Origin: Robiginitomaculum sp.
Lineage (GTDB): Bacteria > Pseudomonadota > Alphaproteobacteria > Caulobacterales > Maricaulaceae
NCBI GenBank assembly: GCA_015485155.1
Contig: WFUF01000027.1
Location: forward strand, 62,001 to 126,000
DNA length: 64,000 nt
Direction: 5' to 3'
Below, piece after piece: positions 1-9,362 of the stretch. The notes beneath the pieces were generated by a model. That model saw only the letters and a list, made by a program, of their open reading frames with translations, had not been told where the DNA came from and did no database searches. Made by a program: the position numbers and the translations under genes. Position 1 is the stretch's first letter. Each line of letters starts with the position of its first letter.

Positions 1-1768
1 CGGTACGAATTTCAAGGATTTTTCCCGGCATCGGGGCGCTGATTGCGTTACCACCATCAATTTTTGCAAGTTCGTCATGAGCCTCAGGGCGGCAAATTTC
101 AAAAAACTGTCCCCGATAAAACACCGGGCCAAAACCATCGCTTAGCAAGGACGTTAAATTCCGGGTATCTTTCGGTAATTTAACCGGGTTTTCATCAACC
201 GATATCTGCCAGCATGATGATGAGCCAATAGCCTTGACATCAAAACATATGCCGTTGATTTGCACACGCCTGCAAACACGATTTGGCCCATTTAAGCGCC
301 AGCCATCCTGTGCGCCTTCCCACGGACTTGTGACAAAACTGTCCGCAGCACCGCTCACAAGATCAGCAATTGACAAGGCAGCAACAGTCTCCACAGGCAT
401 TGCCTTTGCCACCAGTTCGTCAAGATTTTTTTCAATAAACCCGGTATTGTGCACGCCTTCATAAAACTGTGATGCCGCAAGGATTTCCAGCACAAACCCT
501 GCATTGGTTTTAACCGGTCCAATACGGGTGTTTGCAAGAACTTCAGACAATAAGGAAATTGCCTGTTTTCTGTCCCTGCCAGTTGCAATAATTTTACCCA
601 GCATGGGATCGTAAAATGAACCTACCTCATCATCTTGTTCAAAGCCCGTATCAAGACGAACTTCATCAGACTGGACGATTGAGAACCATTTCAACCTACC
701 GGTTGATGGCATAAATCCCTTGTCCGGCTGTTCCGCATAAAGACGTGCTTCTATGGCATGACCGGATAGCTTGATATCCTCTTGTTTTGGCAATATCCCG
801 CCTGCGGCCACTTCCAATTGCAACCGAACCAGGTCAAAGCCGGTAATAGCCTCACTTACCGGATGCTCTACTTGCAAACGGGTATTCATCTCCATAAACC
901 AGAATTTTGATGGATCCAAAGCACCAGAACCATCAACAATAAATTCTACTGTGCCTGCATTTATATAATTTACCGCCTGTGCAGCCCGAACCGCCGCATC
1001 GGTCATGGCAGTACGCATTTTTGTAGTCATCCCCGGAGCAGGAGCTTCCTCGATCACCTTTTGGTGGCGCCGTTGCACTGAACAATCACGTTCAAAGAAG
1101 TGCACAACATTACCGTGAGCGTCACCAAATACCTGCACTTCAATATGTCTTGGATTTTGGATAAACTTTTCAAGCAACACCTTGTCATTACCAAAAGCCG
1201 ACAGGGATTCCCGGCGCGCCGCAATAAGTTGCTCATCAAAATCATCAGCCGTTTCAACCAGACGCATCCCACGGCCACCGCCGCCAGCTACTGCCTTGAT
1301 CAGAACCGGATAACCAATACCATCCGCAGCTTTGGCCAAAGCCTCGTCATCCTGATTATCACCGTGATAACCCGGAGTTACCGGAACTCCAGAATTTTCC
1401 ATCAGTTTTTTGGCCTGATCCTTTAGTGCCATCTGGCGCATAGAGATTGCATTTGGCCCAATAAAGGTAATACCGGCCTCAGTACATGCCTCGGCAAATT
1501 CCGGGTTTTCCGACAAAAAACCGTAACCGGGATGAATGGCTTCGGCACCGGATTTGCGTGCGGCTGCCAGTATTCTTTCTACATCAAGATAACTTTTTGC
1601 AGCCTCTGGAGGCCCAATATGCACCGCCTCATCAGCAAGACGTACATGGCGAGACAGGATGTCGGCATCTGAATAAACAGCAATGGTACGAATACCCATT
1701 TGCTTCGCCGTATCCATTATCCGGCAGGCAATTTCACCACGATTGGCAATTAGCAATGATTTGAACAA
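1..1768 (-). CDS. mccA: Methylcrotonyl-CoA carboxylase alpha subunit (biotin carboxylase + biotinyl domain), partial
   Basis: The frame is open from 1768 to the window edge; the ORF track omits it because its stop lies outside. My translation starts FKSLLIANRGEIACRI, the classic biotin carboxylase N-terminus, followed by an ATP-grasp GGGGRGM near residue 165, an EMNTRLQVEHPV segment near 290 and the start of a biotinyl domain (SAPMPGKI) near 570, so only the C-terminal biotin-lysine region is missing. The family carboxylates the biotin carried on the same chain, which a beta subunit transfers to an acyl-CoA. PGYHGDNQD fits the methylcrotonyl-CoA (leucine degradation) branch best; propionyl- or geranyl-CoA carboxylase remain possible. 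The only usable start is TTG at 1768: the NAD synthase stop lies in the same frame 3 bp upstream, and AGGA sits 8 nt before the TTG. Confidence 0.8.
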   Translation of the reverse strand, partial: MFKSLLIANRGEIACRIMDTAKQMGIRTIAVYSDADILSRHVRLADEAVHIGPPEAAKSYLDVERILAAARKSGAEAIHPGYGFLSENPEFAEACTEAGITFIGPNAISMRQMALKDQAKKLMENSGVPVTPGYHGDNQDDEALAKAADGIGYPVLIKAVAGGGGRGMRLVETADDFDEQLIAARRESLSAFGNDKVLLEKFIQNPRHIEVQVFGDAHGNVVHFFERDCSVQRRHQKVIEEAPAPGMTTKMRTAMTDAAVRAAQAVNYINAGTVEFIVDGSGALDPSKFWFMEMNTRLQVEHPVSEAITGFDLVRLQLEVAAGGILPKQEDIKLSGHAIEARLYAEQPDKGFMPSTGRLKWFSIVQSDEVRLDTGFEQDDEVGSFYDPMLGKIIATGRDRKQAISLLSEVLANTRIGPVKTNAGFVLEILAASQFYEGVHNTGFIEKNLDELVAKAMPVETVAALSIADLVSGAADSFVTSPWEGAQDGWRLNGPNRVCRRVQINGICFDVKAIGSSSCWQISVDENPVKLPKDTRNLTSLLSDGFGPVFYRGQFFEICRPEAHDELAKIDGGNAISAPMPGKILEIRT

Positions 1769-1771
1769 TTT

Positions 1772-3466
1772 TTATTCCTGTTTCTTAATGTTGGAATTGA
1801 GGTTTTCTTTACGGTCACGATATTTATTGGTTATCGGGTATCGTCGATCCCGGCCAAAATTTCTATCACCTATTTTCACCCCCGGCGGGGCCTGCCTGCG
1901 TTTATATTCAGCCAGATAAAGCAAATGCTCAATCCGACGCACATCCTCGGCGCTATGCCCCTGTAAAAGCAAAGAAGAAGTTTCTGCCTCTCCCTCAACC
2001 AAAGCCATCAGCATATTATCGAGCACATCATATGGCGGCAGGCTGTCTTCGTCTTTTTGATTATCACGCAGCTCAGCCGTTGGTGGTTTATCAATCATAT
2101 TTTGCGGAATTACTGACCCTGCCGGGCCAAGCATGCCTTTTGGGTAATGGTTATTACGCCAATTAGCCAGGGCAAAAACATCGGTCTTGTAAATATCCTT
2201 TAGCGCATTATAGCCACCACACATATCGCCATATAATGTGGCATATCCTACTGCCATTTCAGACTTATTGCCGGTAGTCAGCACCATGTGTCCAAATTTA
2301 TTGGACAAAGCCATCAATAATACTGCCCTGGCTCTTGATTGCAGGTTTTCTTCGGTGGTGTCGGTGTCCGTATCCAAAAACAGCGGAGACAATGCCTTGT
2401 GCAAGGCGTCAATTGTTTCGGTAATGTCAATGGTATCATAACGACACCCCAGATAAGAGATACATTGCTGCGCATCTTGCAAACTCTCATCAGAGGTGTG
2501 TTTTGAGGGCATCATCACACACCAGACCCGATCAGCTCCCAATGCATCAACCGCCAACGCTGCCGTTAAGCCTGAATCCACACCGCCAGATAAACCAAGC
2601 ACCACACCTGCAAAACCATTCTTGTTCACATAATCAGCAATACCAAGAACCAAAGCTCGCCAACGGCTTTCCAGCATATCCGGCAATAGGGCTAATTCCG
2701 CGCTTTTACACTGCCACTGATTTTGCTCATATTTCCAGCACGCCAAAGATAAGTCTTCACTAAAAGCTGGTAATTGCTGAACAATTTCACCAGATGCATC
2801 ATAGGAAAAACTGGCGCCATCAAATACCAACTCATCCTGGGCCCCTACCTGATTAACAAAAACCAACGGAACATTTGCAGTTTCTGACCAAGTCCGAAAG
2901 GTTTGATGGCGAATATCGGAAATTGAGTTGCGAAATGGAGATCCATTCAAACTGATCAGGATTTGTGCGCCCTGCTCTACCAGATATTGCGGTATTTCAG
3001 GAAACCATATGTCTTCGCAAACCGGCAGACCAAGCTTGACACCACGCCAAAGTACGGTCTTTGGCATGGCACCGGGGCTAAACACCCGCTTTTCATCAAA
3101 TACCCGGTAATTCGGCAGTTTAACCTTGTCATGGCGGGCAAGAATTTTACCCTCATCCAGAAGAAACACCGAATTGTAGAGCTTTTCACCTGCAAGCCAT
3201 GGCGCCCCCACCAGCAAGGCCGGGCCGCCATCTGCAGTATCAGCAGCCAATTCACGAACCTTGTTCATTGCATCGCGAACCAAAGCCGGTTTTAGAACCA
3301 GGTCCTCCGGCGGATAACCAACCACCACCATTTCCGTACACGCTATCAGGTCAGCACCACTTTTGGCGCCCACACTGCGGGCATGTCGTATTTTGGCTGT
3401 ATTTCCGTCCAGATCCCCGACAATAGGATTTAACTGGGCAGACAAAATATTGATTTCCTCACTCAT
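1772..3466 (-). CDS. nadE: Glutamine-dependent NAD+ synthase
   Basis: This is the last step of NAD synthesis: ATP-dependent amidation of deamido-NAD with ammonia taken from glutamine. The 564 residues hold an N-terminal nitrilase-type glutaminase domain (about 1-260) with a Glu/Lys/Cys triad visible at E45 (CTEMVV), K114 (KVKLPNY) and C150 (LPVCEDIW), then the synthetase domain with its pyrophosphate loop LSGGVDSG at 292-299. Length is normal for the two-domain form. The gene lies 33 bp after the oxidoreductase at 3500-4438 and ends 3 bp before the TTG start of the carboxylase, so the three are probably co-transcribed although no shared pathway is evident. Confidence 0.95.
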   Translation of the reverse strand: MSEEINILSAQLNPIVGDLDGNTAKIRHARSVGAKSGADLIACTEMVVVGYPPEDLVLKPALVRDAMNKVRELAADTADGGPALLVGAPWLAGEKLYNSVFLLDEGKILARHDKVKLPNYRVFDEKRVFSPGAMPKTVLWRGVKLGLPVCEDIWFPEIPQYLVEQGAQILISLNGSPFRNSISDIRHQTFRTWSETANVPLVFVNQVGAQDELVFDGASFSYDASGEIVQQLPAFSEDLSLACWKYEQNQWQCKSAELALLPDMLESRWRALVLGIADYVNKNGFAGVVLGLSGGVDSGLTAALAVDALGADRVWCVMMPSKHTSDESLQDAQQCISYLGCRYDTIDITETIDALHKALSPLFLDTDTDTTEENLQSRARAVLLMALSNKFGHMVLTTGNKSEMAVGYATLYGDMCGGYNALKDIYKTDVFALANWRNNHYPKGMLGPAGSVIPQNMIDKPPTAELRDNQKDEDSLPPYDVLDNMLMALVEGEAETSSLLLQGHSAEDVRRIEHLLYLAEYKRRQAPPGVKIGDRNFGRDRRYPITNKYRDRKENLNSNIKKQE

Positions 3467-3499
3467 AAGTGAGGGTGTAGCGCACTGATGATCAAATCG

Positions 3500-4438
3500 T
3501 CAAACAGCAATATCGGCAGCAACAAGCCGAGCCTGATCAACCTCAAGCGCCAAAGACAGGGCTTTGGCTCCATCAACCCCGGACACAGGAGTGCTGGTGC
3601 CATGTAGTACTGCCTCGATGAATGCATTATCCGATGCCCCAAGACTGTCAGCAGCATCTGGATGTCCGGAAAAATCAGTATTCAAGGCAAAAGGAGTGTC
3701 ATGGATTAAGCTTCGGGTTAAGAAGTCCACACGGACTATACCGCTTGGATACTGGACATCCATGGTACGAGCCGAAGCCTCAGCCATACGCGACGCCAGC
3801 AACTCGACCTCAAGCCCGCCTTCATAAACAAAGCGCACCATGGCTTCATCAATACCGCCGCTTGGTCCTGTTTTGGTTTTTGCATAAGTGTGCACCGGCA
3901 TTTGCCTTGTAATAGCTGTAACCAGCTCAAGATCATGTATCATTAAGTCGAGCGTAACGCTGACATCTGTGCCGCGCTCACTATATGCACATACCCGTTT
4001 GGCCATAATACGAACAGGCTGCTCAGGCACATCAAAAAGGCCAATTGCCCGCGAGACGAACCGCTCCTGATGGCCTACTTGCAGCACCAATTGTTTTTGC
4101 TCGGCAAGAGCAACCATCTCACGGGCTGTCTCCATATCAGTGGCAAGTGGCTTCTCCACCAGAACATGCAAATTGTTTTTTAAGGCATCAACGCCCTGAC
4201 GACCATGAGCACTGGCCGGACTGGCGATAACCAGGGCATCGGCCACATTGATCAATTCATCACGACTGCTAACGGCCTTTGCTCCATAGCGATTTGCCAG
4301 ATCAACGGCCCTCTCGGGATGCAGAGGATCATAAATACCAACAAAGTCGACCATAGGGTGCGCGACCATTTTAGAAGCATGATATCCACCGAAAATCCCA
4401 GCCCCGGCGATACCAACACGCAGTTTTTTCTTATCCAT
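3500..4438 (-). CDS. Gfo/Idh/MocA family NAD(P)-dependent oxidoreductase
   Basis: A 312-residue dehydrogenase with an N-terminal Rossmann dinucleotide site (GIAGAGIFGGYH, 9-20) and the family's EKPLAT catalytic-lysine motif at 95-100. The C-terminal half is the usual alpha/beta substrate domain; VGHQERF follows the Rossmann fold. Members oxidise or reduce sugars, cyclitols or UDP-sugars, and the substrate cannot be read from this sequence. The length and VGHQERF resemble short UDP-N-acetylglucosamine 3-dehydrogenase (GnnA)-type members, but no GnnB-like aminotransferase is adjacent, so this is only a suggestion. It is the first clear gene of a minus-strand run with nadE and mccA. Confidence 0.8.
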   Translation of the reverse strand: MDKKKLRVGIAGAGIFGGYHASKMVAHPMVDFVGIYDPLHPERAVDLANRYGAKAVSSRDELINVADALVIASPASAHGRQGVDALKNNLHVLVEKPLATDMETAREMVALAEQKQLVLQVGHQERFVSRAIGLFDVPEQPVRIMAKRVCAYSERGTDVSVTLDLMIHDLELVTAITRQMPVHTYAKTKTGPSGGIDEAMVRFVYEGGLEVELLASRMAEASARTMDVQYPSGIVRVDFLTRSLIHDTPFALNTDFSGHPDAADSLGASDNAFIEAVLHGTSTPVSGVDGAKALSLALEVDQARLVAADIAV

Positions 4439-4453
4439 TACAAATCTGCCTAA

Positions 4454-4603
4454 CTATGTCCCGCCTACTTTGTGCCAGTCATCGCCACCAAGCACAATCA
4501 CCCCAATAGTCAATAAGTATGACGGTTTCTTTCCATCCTCTGATGAAACTTTACAAATAAGCGCTTTGACAGCAGGCAGTTCGTCTATATGTTCCAATGC
4601 CAC
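4454..4603 (-). CDS. Possible small protein, 49 aa
   Basis: A GTG-initiated frame too short for the ORF track. GAGGGG lies just upstream of the GTG and the stop is 15 bp before the downstream oxidoreductase start, so a coupled leader-type small gene is conceivable. The predicted product begins VALEHIDELPAVKALICKV and contains a short hydrophobic run (LLTIGVIVL). I recognise no family. It may equally be the untranslated promoter region of the oxidoreductase operon, which here faces the divergent gene at 4635. Confidence 0.25.
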   Translation of the reverse strand: MALEHIDELPAVKALICKVSSEDGKKPSYLLTIGVIVLGGDDWHKVGGT

Positions 4604-4634
4604 AACCCCTCAATAAGCACGGAACAAAAAACCA

Positions 4635-5645
4635 ATGAGCACTACTTCCCGCGAAATCAGACTAGCCTCCCGGCCAGTTGGCCTGCCTGTAGACGAAAAC
4701 TTTGAACTGGTGGAAGTAAGCTTGCCGGATATTACAGACGGCGAACTACTGGTTCGCAATACTTGGATGTCTGTTGACCCATATATGCGCGGGCGAATGA
4801 TTGATCGCAAAAGCTATGTTCCTCCATTTCAGATCGGCCAGCCATTAGAAGGCCATGCAGTGGGGAAAGTCATTGCTTCCAACAACGACAAGTTTGCCGA
4901 AGGTGATCTGGTTCTTTCAATGATGGGTTGGCGTGAAGCTTTTGTTTCTAATGGTGAGGGCTTGCAAAAGCTGGAAACTTTTGGGCTACCCGAACAGGCT
5001 TTTCTAGGTGTAGCCGGCATGCCCGGTTTAACCGCATGGGGAGGCTTGTTACAAATAGGTCAACCAAAAGAAGGCGAAACCGTATTTGTTTCCGGTGCCG
5101 CTGGCGCGGTAGGATCACTGGTTTGCCAAATTGCCAAGATCAAAGGCTGCAAAGTGGTAGGCTCCGCCGGATCAAAAGAAAAATGCGATTGGCTAAAGTC
5201 AGTCGGCGTTGATGAAGTTATCAATTACAAGGATCACAAAACCCAGGGCGACTTGATCCGAGCCCTAAAATCAGCCGCCCCTGAAGGCGTGGATGTATAT
5301 TTTGAAAATGTCGGCGGCGATCATTTGGTGGCGGCCTTAGAGGCAATGAATGTGAATGGCCGTATTGTGGTTTGCGGTTTAATATCAGGATACAATGATA
5401 CCGAGCCAACTCCGGGCCCGTGGAATTTGTTCAATGTGATTGGCAAAAGCCTGCGTATGGAAGGCTTTGTAGTTACCAAATTCCTTGATCAGACGCCTCA
5501 GTTCACCAAAGATCTTGGCGAATGGTTCATGGCTGGTAAAATCCAAAGTCAGGAAACCGTTGAAGAAGGCATTGAAAACGCACCGTCTGCTTTCCTGAAA
5601 CTGTTTTCCGGCGGCAATAAAGGCAAAATGCTGGTGAAATTATAA
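4635..5645 (+). CDS. NADP-dependent MDR-family oxidoreductase (CurA / leukotriene B4 dehydrogenase type)
   Basis: A 336-residue zinc-independent medium-chain reductase. The N-terminus has VRNTWMSVDPYMRGRM, typical of the prostaglandin/leukotriene reductase group, and a Rossmann site GAAGAVGSLVCQ near residue 155; GSAGSKEKCDWL follows and fits NADPH preference. No structural-zinc cysteine cluster is visible. These enzymes reduce alpha,beta-unsaturated ketones or aldehydes and are commonly detoxifying; the true substrate is unknown. The gene is monocistronic, divergent from the 3500-4438 operon and convergent with the DAHP synthase. The start follows a weak GGAACAAAAAACC ribosome site. Confidence 0.88.
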   Translation: MSTTSREIRLASRPVGLPVDENFELVEVSLPDITDGELLVRNTWMSVDPYMRGRMIDRKSYVPPFQIGQPLEGHAVGKVIASNNDKFAEGDLVLSMMGWREAFVSNGEGLQKLETFGLPEQAFLGVAGMPGLTAWGGLLQIGQPKEGETVFVSGAAGAVGSLVCQIAKIKGCKVVGSAGSKEKCDWLKSVGVDEVINYKDHKTQGDLIRALKSAAPEGVDVYFENVGGDHLVAALEAMNVNGRIVVCGLISGYNDTEPTPGPWNLFNVIGKSLRMEGFVVTKFLDQTPQFTKDLGEWFMAGKIQSQETVEEGIENAPSAFLKLFSGGNKGKMLVKL

Positions 5646-5686
5646 CCGATCCCCATGCTAATCTGGTGTTCGCCAACACTTCAAGC

Positions 5687-7057
5687 TCACTCAGCAGCAA
5701 CGCTTATATCACGATGGTGTTTTAACTGCTCGGCAATTAAAAATGCCAATTCCAGTGCCTGTTCACCATTTAGTCGTGGATCGCAATGAGTATGATATCG
5801 CGAGCTTAAATCAGCCTCGGTAATGGCTTGCGCGCCGCCAATACATTCGGTTACGTCTTGGCCAGTCATTTCAAAATGCACCCCGCCCGGCCACGCGCCT
5901 TCGCCATGCACCACTTCCATAAAACTGGCTACCTCACGCAAAATCAAATCAACCGGCCGGGTTTTGTATCCTCCTTGAGCCTTGATAGTATTGCCGTGCA
6001 TAGGATCACATGACCAAACTACCGATCGCCCTTCACTTTCAACCTTTTGCACAAGCTTTGGCAGATATTTTTCCACCTGATCAGCGCCATAGCGGTTAAT
6101 TAGCACGATACGGCCAGGCTCATTATCTGGATTTAGCACGTCAAGCAAACGAAGCGCCTCATCCGTATCCAGAGTTGGCCCGCATTTTAGCCCAATCGGG
6201 TTTTCAATACCCCGGCAGAACTCCACATGCGCTCCGTCCAATTGCCGGGTACGATCACCAATCCACAGCAAATGCGCCGAAGTATCATACCAGTCGCCTG
6301 AAGTGCTATCGACCCGGGTCAATGCCTGCTCATAACCCAGTAATAATGCTTCATGAGAGGTGTAAAACGGGGTTCCAGCCAATTGCGGTGCTGTGGAAGG
6401 TGTAATGCCGCAGGCTTCCATAAACTCCATGGCTTCAGAAATTTTATCGGCAATTTTACGATATCTCGCTCCGGCAGGAGAGCGTTTCACAAATCCCAAA
6501 GTCCATTTATGCACATTCCCAAGATGTGCATAACCGCCCGCAGCAAACGCCCGCAGCAAGTTTAATGTTGCCGCCGATTGTCCATAAGCACGCAACATGC
6601 GCTTTGGTCTTGGCTGGCGGGCGGCCTGATCAAAAGCCATGCCGTTGATAATGTCGCCCCGGTAACTGGGTAAAGTCTGCCCGTCCCGCTGCTCGGTGCT
6701 GGAGGATCTTGGTTTGGCGAATTGCCCGGCAATCCTTCCCAGCTTCACCACCGGCTTGCCACCAGCAAAGGTCAATACCACCGCCATCTGCATCAATACC
6801 CGAAAGGTATCGCGCACCCCATCAGCAGAAAATTCCTTAAAACTTTCGGCGCAATCACCACCTTGTAGGACAAAGGCCCTCCCCGCAGCAACATCGGCCA
6901 GCTCAGCCTTTAAGTTACGGGCCTCTCCTGCGAATACCAGCGGGGCTGAAGCTTGCAAAATATTCTCGACCTCAGCCAATGCATCCGGATCAGGATAATC
7001 ATCGGGAATATGCTTTGCCGGTTTTTTGCGCCAGCTATCTGGAGTCCAATCTGTCAC
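5687..7057 (-). CDS. aroG: 3-deoxy-7-phosphoheptulonate (DAHP) synthase, class II
   Basis: First enzyme of the shikimate pathway, condensing phosphoenolpyruvate and erythrose 4-phosphate. The 456 residues carry plant/alphaproteobacterial class II signatures: DWTPDSWR at the start, [12 protein letters not shown] near 80, [14 protein letters not shown] near 125 (metal and PEP site), and [10 protein letters not shown] near 350. Length is standard. It stands alone, convergent with the MDR oxidoreductase and divergent from the S1/P1 nuclease, with a 154-bp divergent promoter region between them. A short inverted repeat (GTGTT..AACAC, 5666-5679) follows the gene but has no clear T-run, so I do not call it a terminator. 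Confidence 0.95.
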   Translation of the reverse strand: MTDWTPDSWRKKPAKHIPDDYPDPDALAEVENILQASAPLVFAGEARNLKAELADVAAGRAFVLQGGDCAESFKEFSADGVRDTFRVLMQMAVVLTFAGGKPVVKLGRIAGQFAKPRSSSTEQRDGQTLPSYRGDIINGMAFDQAARQPRPKRMLRAYGQSAATLNLLRAFAAGGYAHLGNVHKWTLGFVKRSPAGARYRKIADKISEAMEFMEACGITPSTAPQLAGTPFYTSHEALLLGYEQALTRVDSTSGDWYDTSAHLLWIGDRTRQLDGAHVEFCRGIENPIGLKCGPTLDTDEALRLLDVLNPDNEPGRIVLINRYGADQVEKYLPKLVQKVESEGRSVVWSCDPMHGNTIKAQGGYKTRPVDLILREVASFMEVVHGEGAWPGGVHFEMTGQDVTECIGGAQAITEADLSSRYHTHCDPRLNGEQALELAFLIAEQLKHHRDISVAAE

Positions 7058-7211
7058 TTGCCTTATCCAATACTGTTTGAAATAGCTCTATACTGCGAAG
7101 CTAGAGCCGAGACAAACATTGTTTTCATATAAGTCTCATAACCATTTATTCATTCGCCAAACGGCCGTAATTGCCCCATAATGTTGAAAGACTCAACCTA
7201 CAGGTTTTTCC

Positions 7212-7985
7212 ATGCATAAATTCATAATATCGCTGTTATTCATATTAGTTTCGACAAATCAGGCTTTGGCCTGGGGCGCAAAGGGCCATCGGGTAACCGG
7301 CGCAATTGCTGAACAGCATCTTAGCGACAACGCCAAATCAAAAATTAAAGAAATTCTTGGCTATGAGAGCCTGGCCGAAGCCAGCACCTGGCCTGATTTC
7401 ATGCGTGCAAGCCCTGATCATTTCTGGCAGAATGTTGCTGGCCCTTATCATTATGTAACTGTGCCAAAGGGAAAGACCTATTCGGAAGTCGGCGCACCAG
7501 CAAAAGGCGATGCTTTAAGCGCTCTTGCTGATTTCTCCAAAACACTGCGCAATCAGGAATCAACAGCAAAGGACAAAGAGCTTGCTTTGCGCTTTATCAT
7601 CCACATTATTGGAGACCTGCATCAGCCATTACATGCAGGCAATGGTACTGATCGCGGTGGCAATCAGTTCAATGTAACATTCTTTAACCGTGACACCAAC
7701 TTGCATTCTGTGTGGGACAGCGGTCTGATAGAACAAGAGGGTCTGTCCTTTTCAGAGCTTACCTTGTGGCTGAACAAGAAGATAACAGCAGAACAATTAC
7801 AAGAATGGCAACAGGCAGAACCTATGGACTGGGTCAGGGAAAGCGTAGCTATCCGTGACAGTATCTACCCTGATGACCTTGATATTTCATGGGAATATCG
7901 CTTCACCCATACCCATATGGTGCATATAAGGCTAAGTCAGGCCGGCATCCGGATTGCAGCATATCTGAATGACTTGTACCAATAA
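7212..7985 (+). CDS. Exported S1/P1-type zinc nuclease
   Basis: A 257-residue secreted single-strand nuclease/phosphomonoesterase of the phospholipase C/P1 fold. A signal peptide (1-20, ending QALA) places the tryptophan of WGAKGHR at the mature N-terminus, where its amino group and carbonyl bind zinc, as in P1 nuclease. Further zinc ligands follow in IHIIGDLHQPLHAG and in DRGGNQFNV..NLHSVWD. It probably degrades RNA or single-stranded DNA in the periplasm or outside for phosphate or nucleosides. Its stop is 32 bp from the convergent thioesterase stop. Confidence 0.92.
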   Translation: MHKFIISLLFILVSTNQALAWGAKGHRVTGAIAEQHLSDNAKSKIKEILGYESLAEASTWPDFMRASPDHFWQNVAGPYHYVTVPKGKTYSEVGAPAKGDALSALADFSKTLRNQESTAKDKELALRFIIHIIGDLHQPLHAGNGTDRGGNQFNVTFFNRDTNLHSVWDSGLIEQEGLSFSELTLWLNKKITAEQLQEWQQAEPMDWVRESVAIRDSIYPDDLDISWEYRFTHTHMVHIRLSQAGIRIAAYLNDLYQ

Positions 7986-8017
7986 CTCAATATTACAGAA
8001 CTGATGAAGAGCTGCTG

Positions 8018-8458
8018 TTATGAGTGCTTTTTGTTGAGGCGCTTCAACAGTCCTGAAAAAGTGAGCAGGGTTTGCTGTTCGGTAAATAATTGCCCGCGCA
8101 CAAAAATAAGGCCCGATTTAGTAGCGCGAACAACTTCGCCAGTGGCATGAATCCATTGACCGGGCCAGCCGGGATACAGAAACTCGTTGTTCATGGTGAC
8201 AGTTACACCAAAATTGCCCTGCATTTGTTTGTGAGCAACGGCAAACATAGCTCCATCAGCAAAGGTCATTAACATGCCGCCATGAACCGCTCCACCACCA
8301 TTGCAGTGTCGTTGCTCGGCAAAAAAACAAAGCAAGCCCTGTTTTGGCGGCGGATTATAGTCCTCGTGAATAAAAATTGGGCCATTACGGTGCTCAAAGC
8401 GATCGGCATGCGACCAGGCCCGATAACCGGCAGGCGGCGAAATGGTTTCATTGTTCAT
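8018..8458 (-). CDS. PaaI-like hotdog-fold acyl-CoA thioesterase
   Basis: A 146-residue single hotdog domain. CNGGGAVHGGMLMTFADGAMF is the PaaI-type active-site helix, with the HGGMLMTFAD aspartate expected to be catalytic, followed by VTVTMNNEFLYPGWPGQWI on the following strands. Such enzymes hydrolyse small or aromatic acyl-CoA esters; the substrate is not predictable. It is convergent with the S1/P1 nuclease, and the 276 bp upstream of its start are filled by a dispersed-repeat mosaic. Confidence 0.85.
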   Translation of the reverse strand: MNNETISPPAGYRAWSHADRFEHRNGPIFIHEDYNPPPKQGLLCFFAEQRHCNGGGAVHGGMLMTFADGAMFAVAHKQMQGNFGVTVTMNNEFLYPGWPGQWIHATGEVVRATKSGLIFVRGQLFTEQQTLLTFSGLLKRLNKKHS

Positions 8459-8534
8459 GATCAGCCTCTCACACGCTGCCGGTACCGATTAAACCACCAG
8501 TTAATCTTGAATATTTCCGACTCCAATATGGGCC

Positions 8535-8735
8535 AAAATGCAAATCCTTGTCTATCGCATTTTTGACCGCAAAACCCGTCCTCAAGTAGCGAAGCGGTAG
8601 GACAAACAAAGAGTCCTCAAGTAGCCGCTAGGCGATAGGACATTAAAAGAGCTTCCCACTTTTGCTAAAAATGCAAATCTTTGTTTATCGCATTTTTGGC
8701 CGCAAAACCGGTTCCCACTTTTGCTAAAAATGCTC
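8535..8735. repeat. Intergenic repeat mosaic resembling alphaproteobacterial RIME-type repeats
   Basis: Two tandem copies of a unit reading AAAATGCAAATC(C/T)TTGT(C/T)TATCGCATTTTTG(A/G)CCGCAAAACC start near 8535 and 8667. The second continues into GGTTCCCACTTTTGCTAAAAATGCTCTAG, the same wording as the ends of rhizobial intergenic mosaic repeats. TTCCCACTTTTGCTAAAAATGC occurs twice (8653 and 8712). Between them two hairpins start GTCCTCAAGTAGC and end TAGGAC (8578-8603 and 8613-8641). It fills the gap between the peroxiredoxin 3' end and the thioesterase start; no coding potential is seen. Confidence 0.7.
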
Positions 8736-9262
8736 TAGCGACTCTTGAGATAGTTCAGCATGGTCTGCGCGTCGGATACCTCGAATGGATCAGAACCGCA
8801 ATTATCGGAAAAACCATCCTCGACGAACATTTTCTTAATCACGCCATCTTCCACATACATGGAATAGCGCCAGCTTCTCATCCCGAATCCAAGATTAGAT
8901 TTGTCTACTAACATACCCATTTTGCGGGTGAATTCCCCGCTTCCATCAGGAAGAAGAAACACATTCTTTGCACCAAGGTTTTGACCCCACTGATACATGC
9001 AAAAAGCATCATTTACCGACAGGCAAACAACTGCATCAACACCTTGCGCAACCAGATCATCAAAAGCAGCCTCATAGCCTGGCAGATGGGTACTGGAGCA
9101 TGTTGGAGTAAAGGCCCCTGGCAGGGCAAACAATACTACATTTTTACCACCAAAAAGCTCATCGGAACTAAGATCCTTCCACTCAAACGGGTTATCGCCG
9201 TCCAGAGCGTCATTGCGCACACGGGTTTTAAACACAACGTCAGGAACCTTTGAATTGATCAT
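8735..9262 (-). CDS. Peroxiredoxin, Prx5/AhpC-TSA type
   Basis: A 175-residue thiol peroxidase that reduces hydrogen peroxide and alkyl hydroperoxides in the cytoplasm. The peroxidatic cysteine is C55 in LPGAFTPTCSSTHLPG; the conserved arginine lies in MGMLVDKSNLGFGMRSWRYS. A late cysteine (SDNCGSDPFE, near 155) is in the place where atypical 2-Cys or glutaredoxin-linked members have a resolving residue. The track ORF begins at 9328, but ATG 9262 has GGAGAA six nt upstream and matches the family N-terminus. It is separated from the upstream dehydrogenase-family gene by 100 bp. Confidence 0.92.
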   Translation of the reverse strand: MINSKVPDVVFKTRVRNDALDGDNPFEWKDLSSDELFGGKNVVLFALPGAFTPTCSSTHLPGYEAAFDDLVAQGVDAVVCLSVNDAFCMYQWGQNLGAKNVFLLPDGSGEFTRKMGMLVDKSNLGFGMRSWRYSMYVEDGVIKKMFVEDGFSDNCGSDPFEVSDAQTMLNYLKSR

Positions 9263-9362
9263 AGCATTTCTCCAATTGATCTTAATTTGGGTGCAGTAAG
9301 ATGAAAAAAATCGACATTTGTCAATCAATTTTGCCAGTTTATATGCAGTGTATCAAAAGGGT

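Noticed and set aside
5666-5679. Terminator between the MDR gene and the DAHP synthase gene
   Set aside because: Stem of only 5 bp and no T-run.
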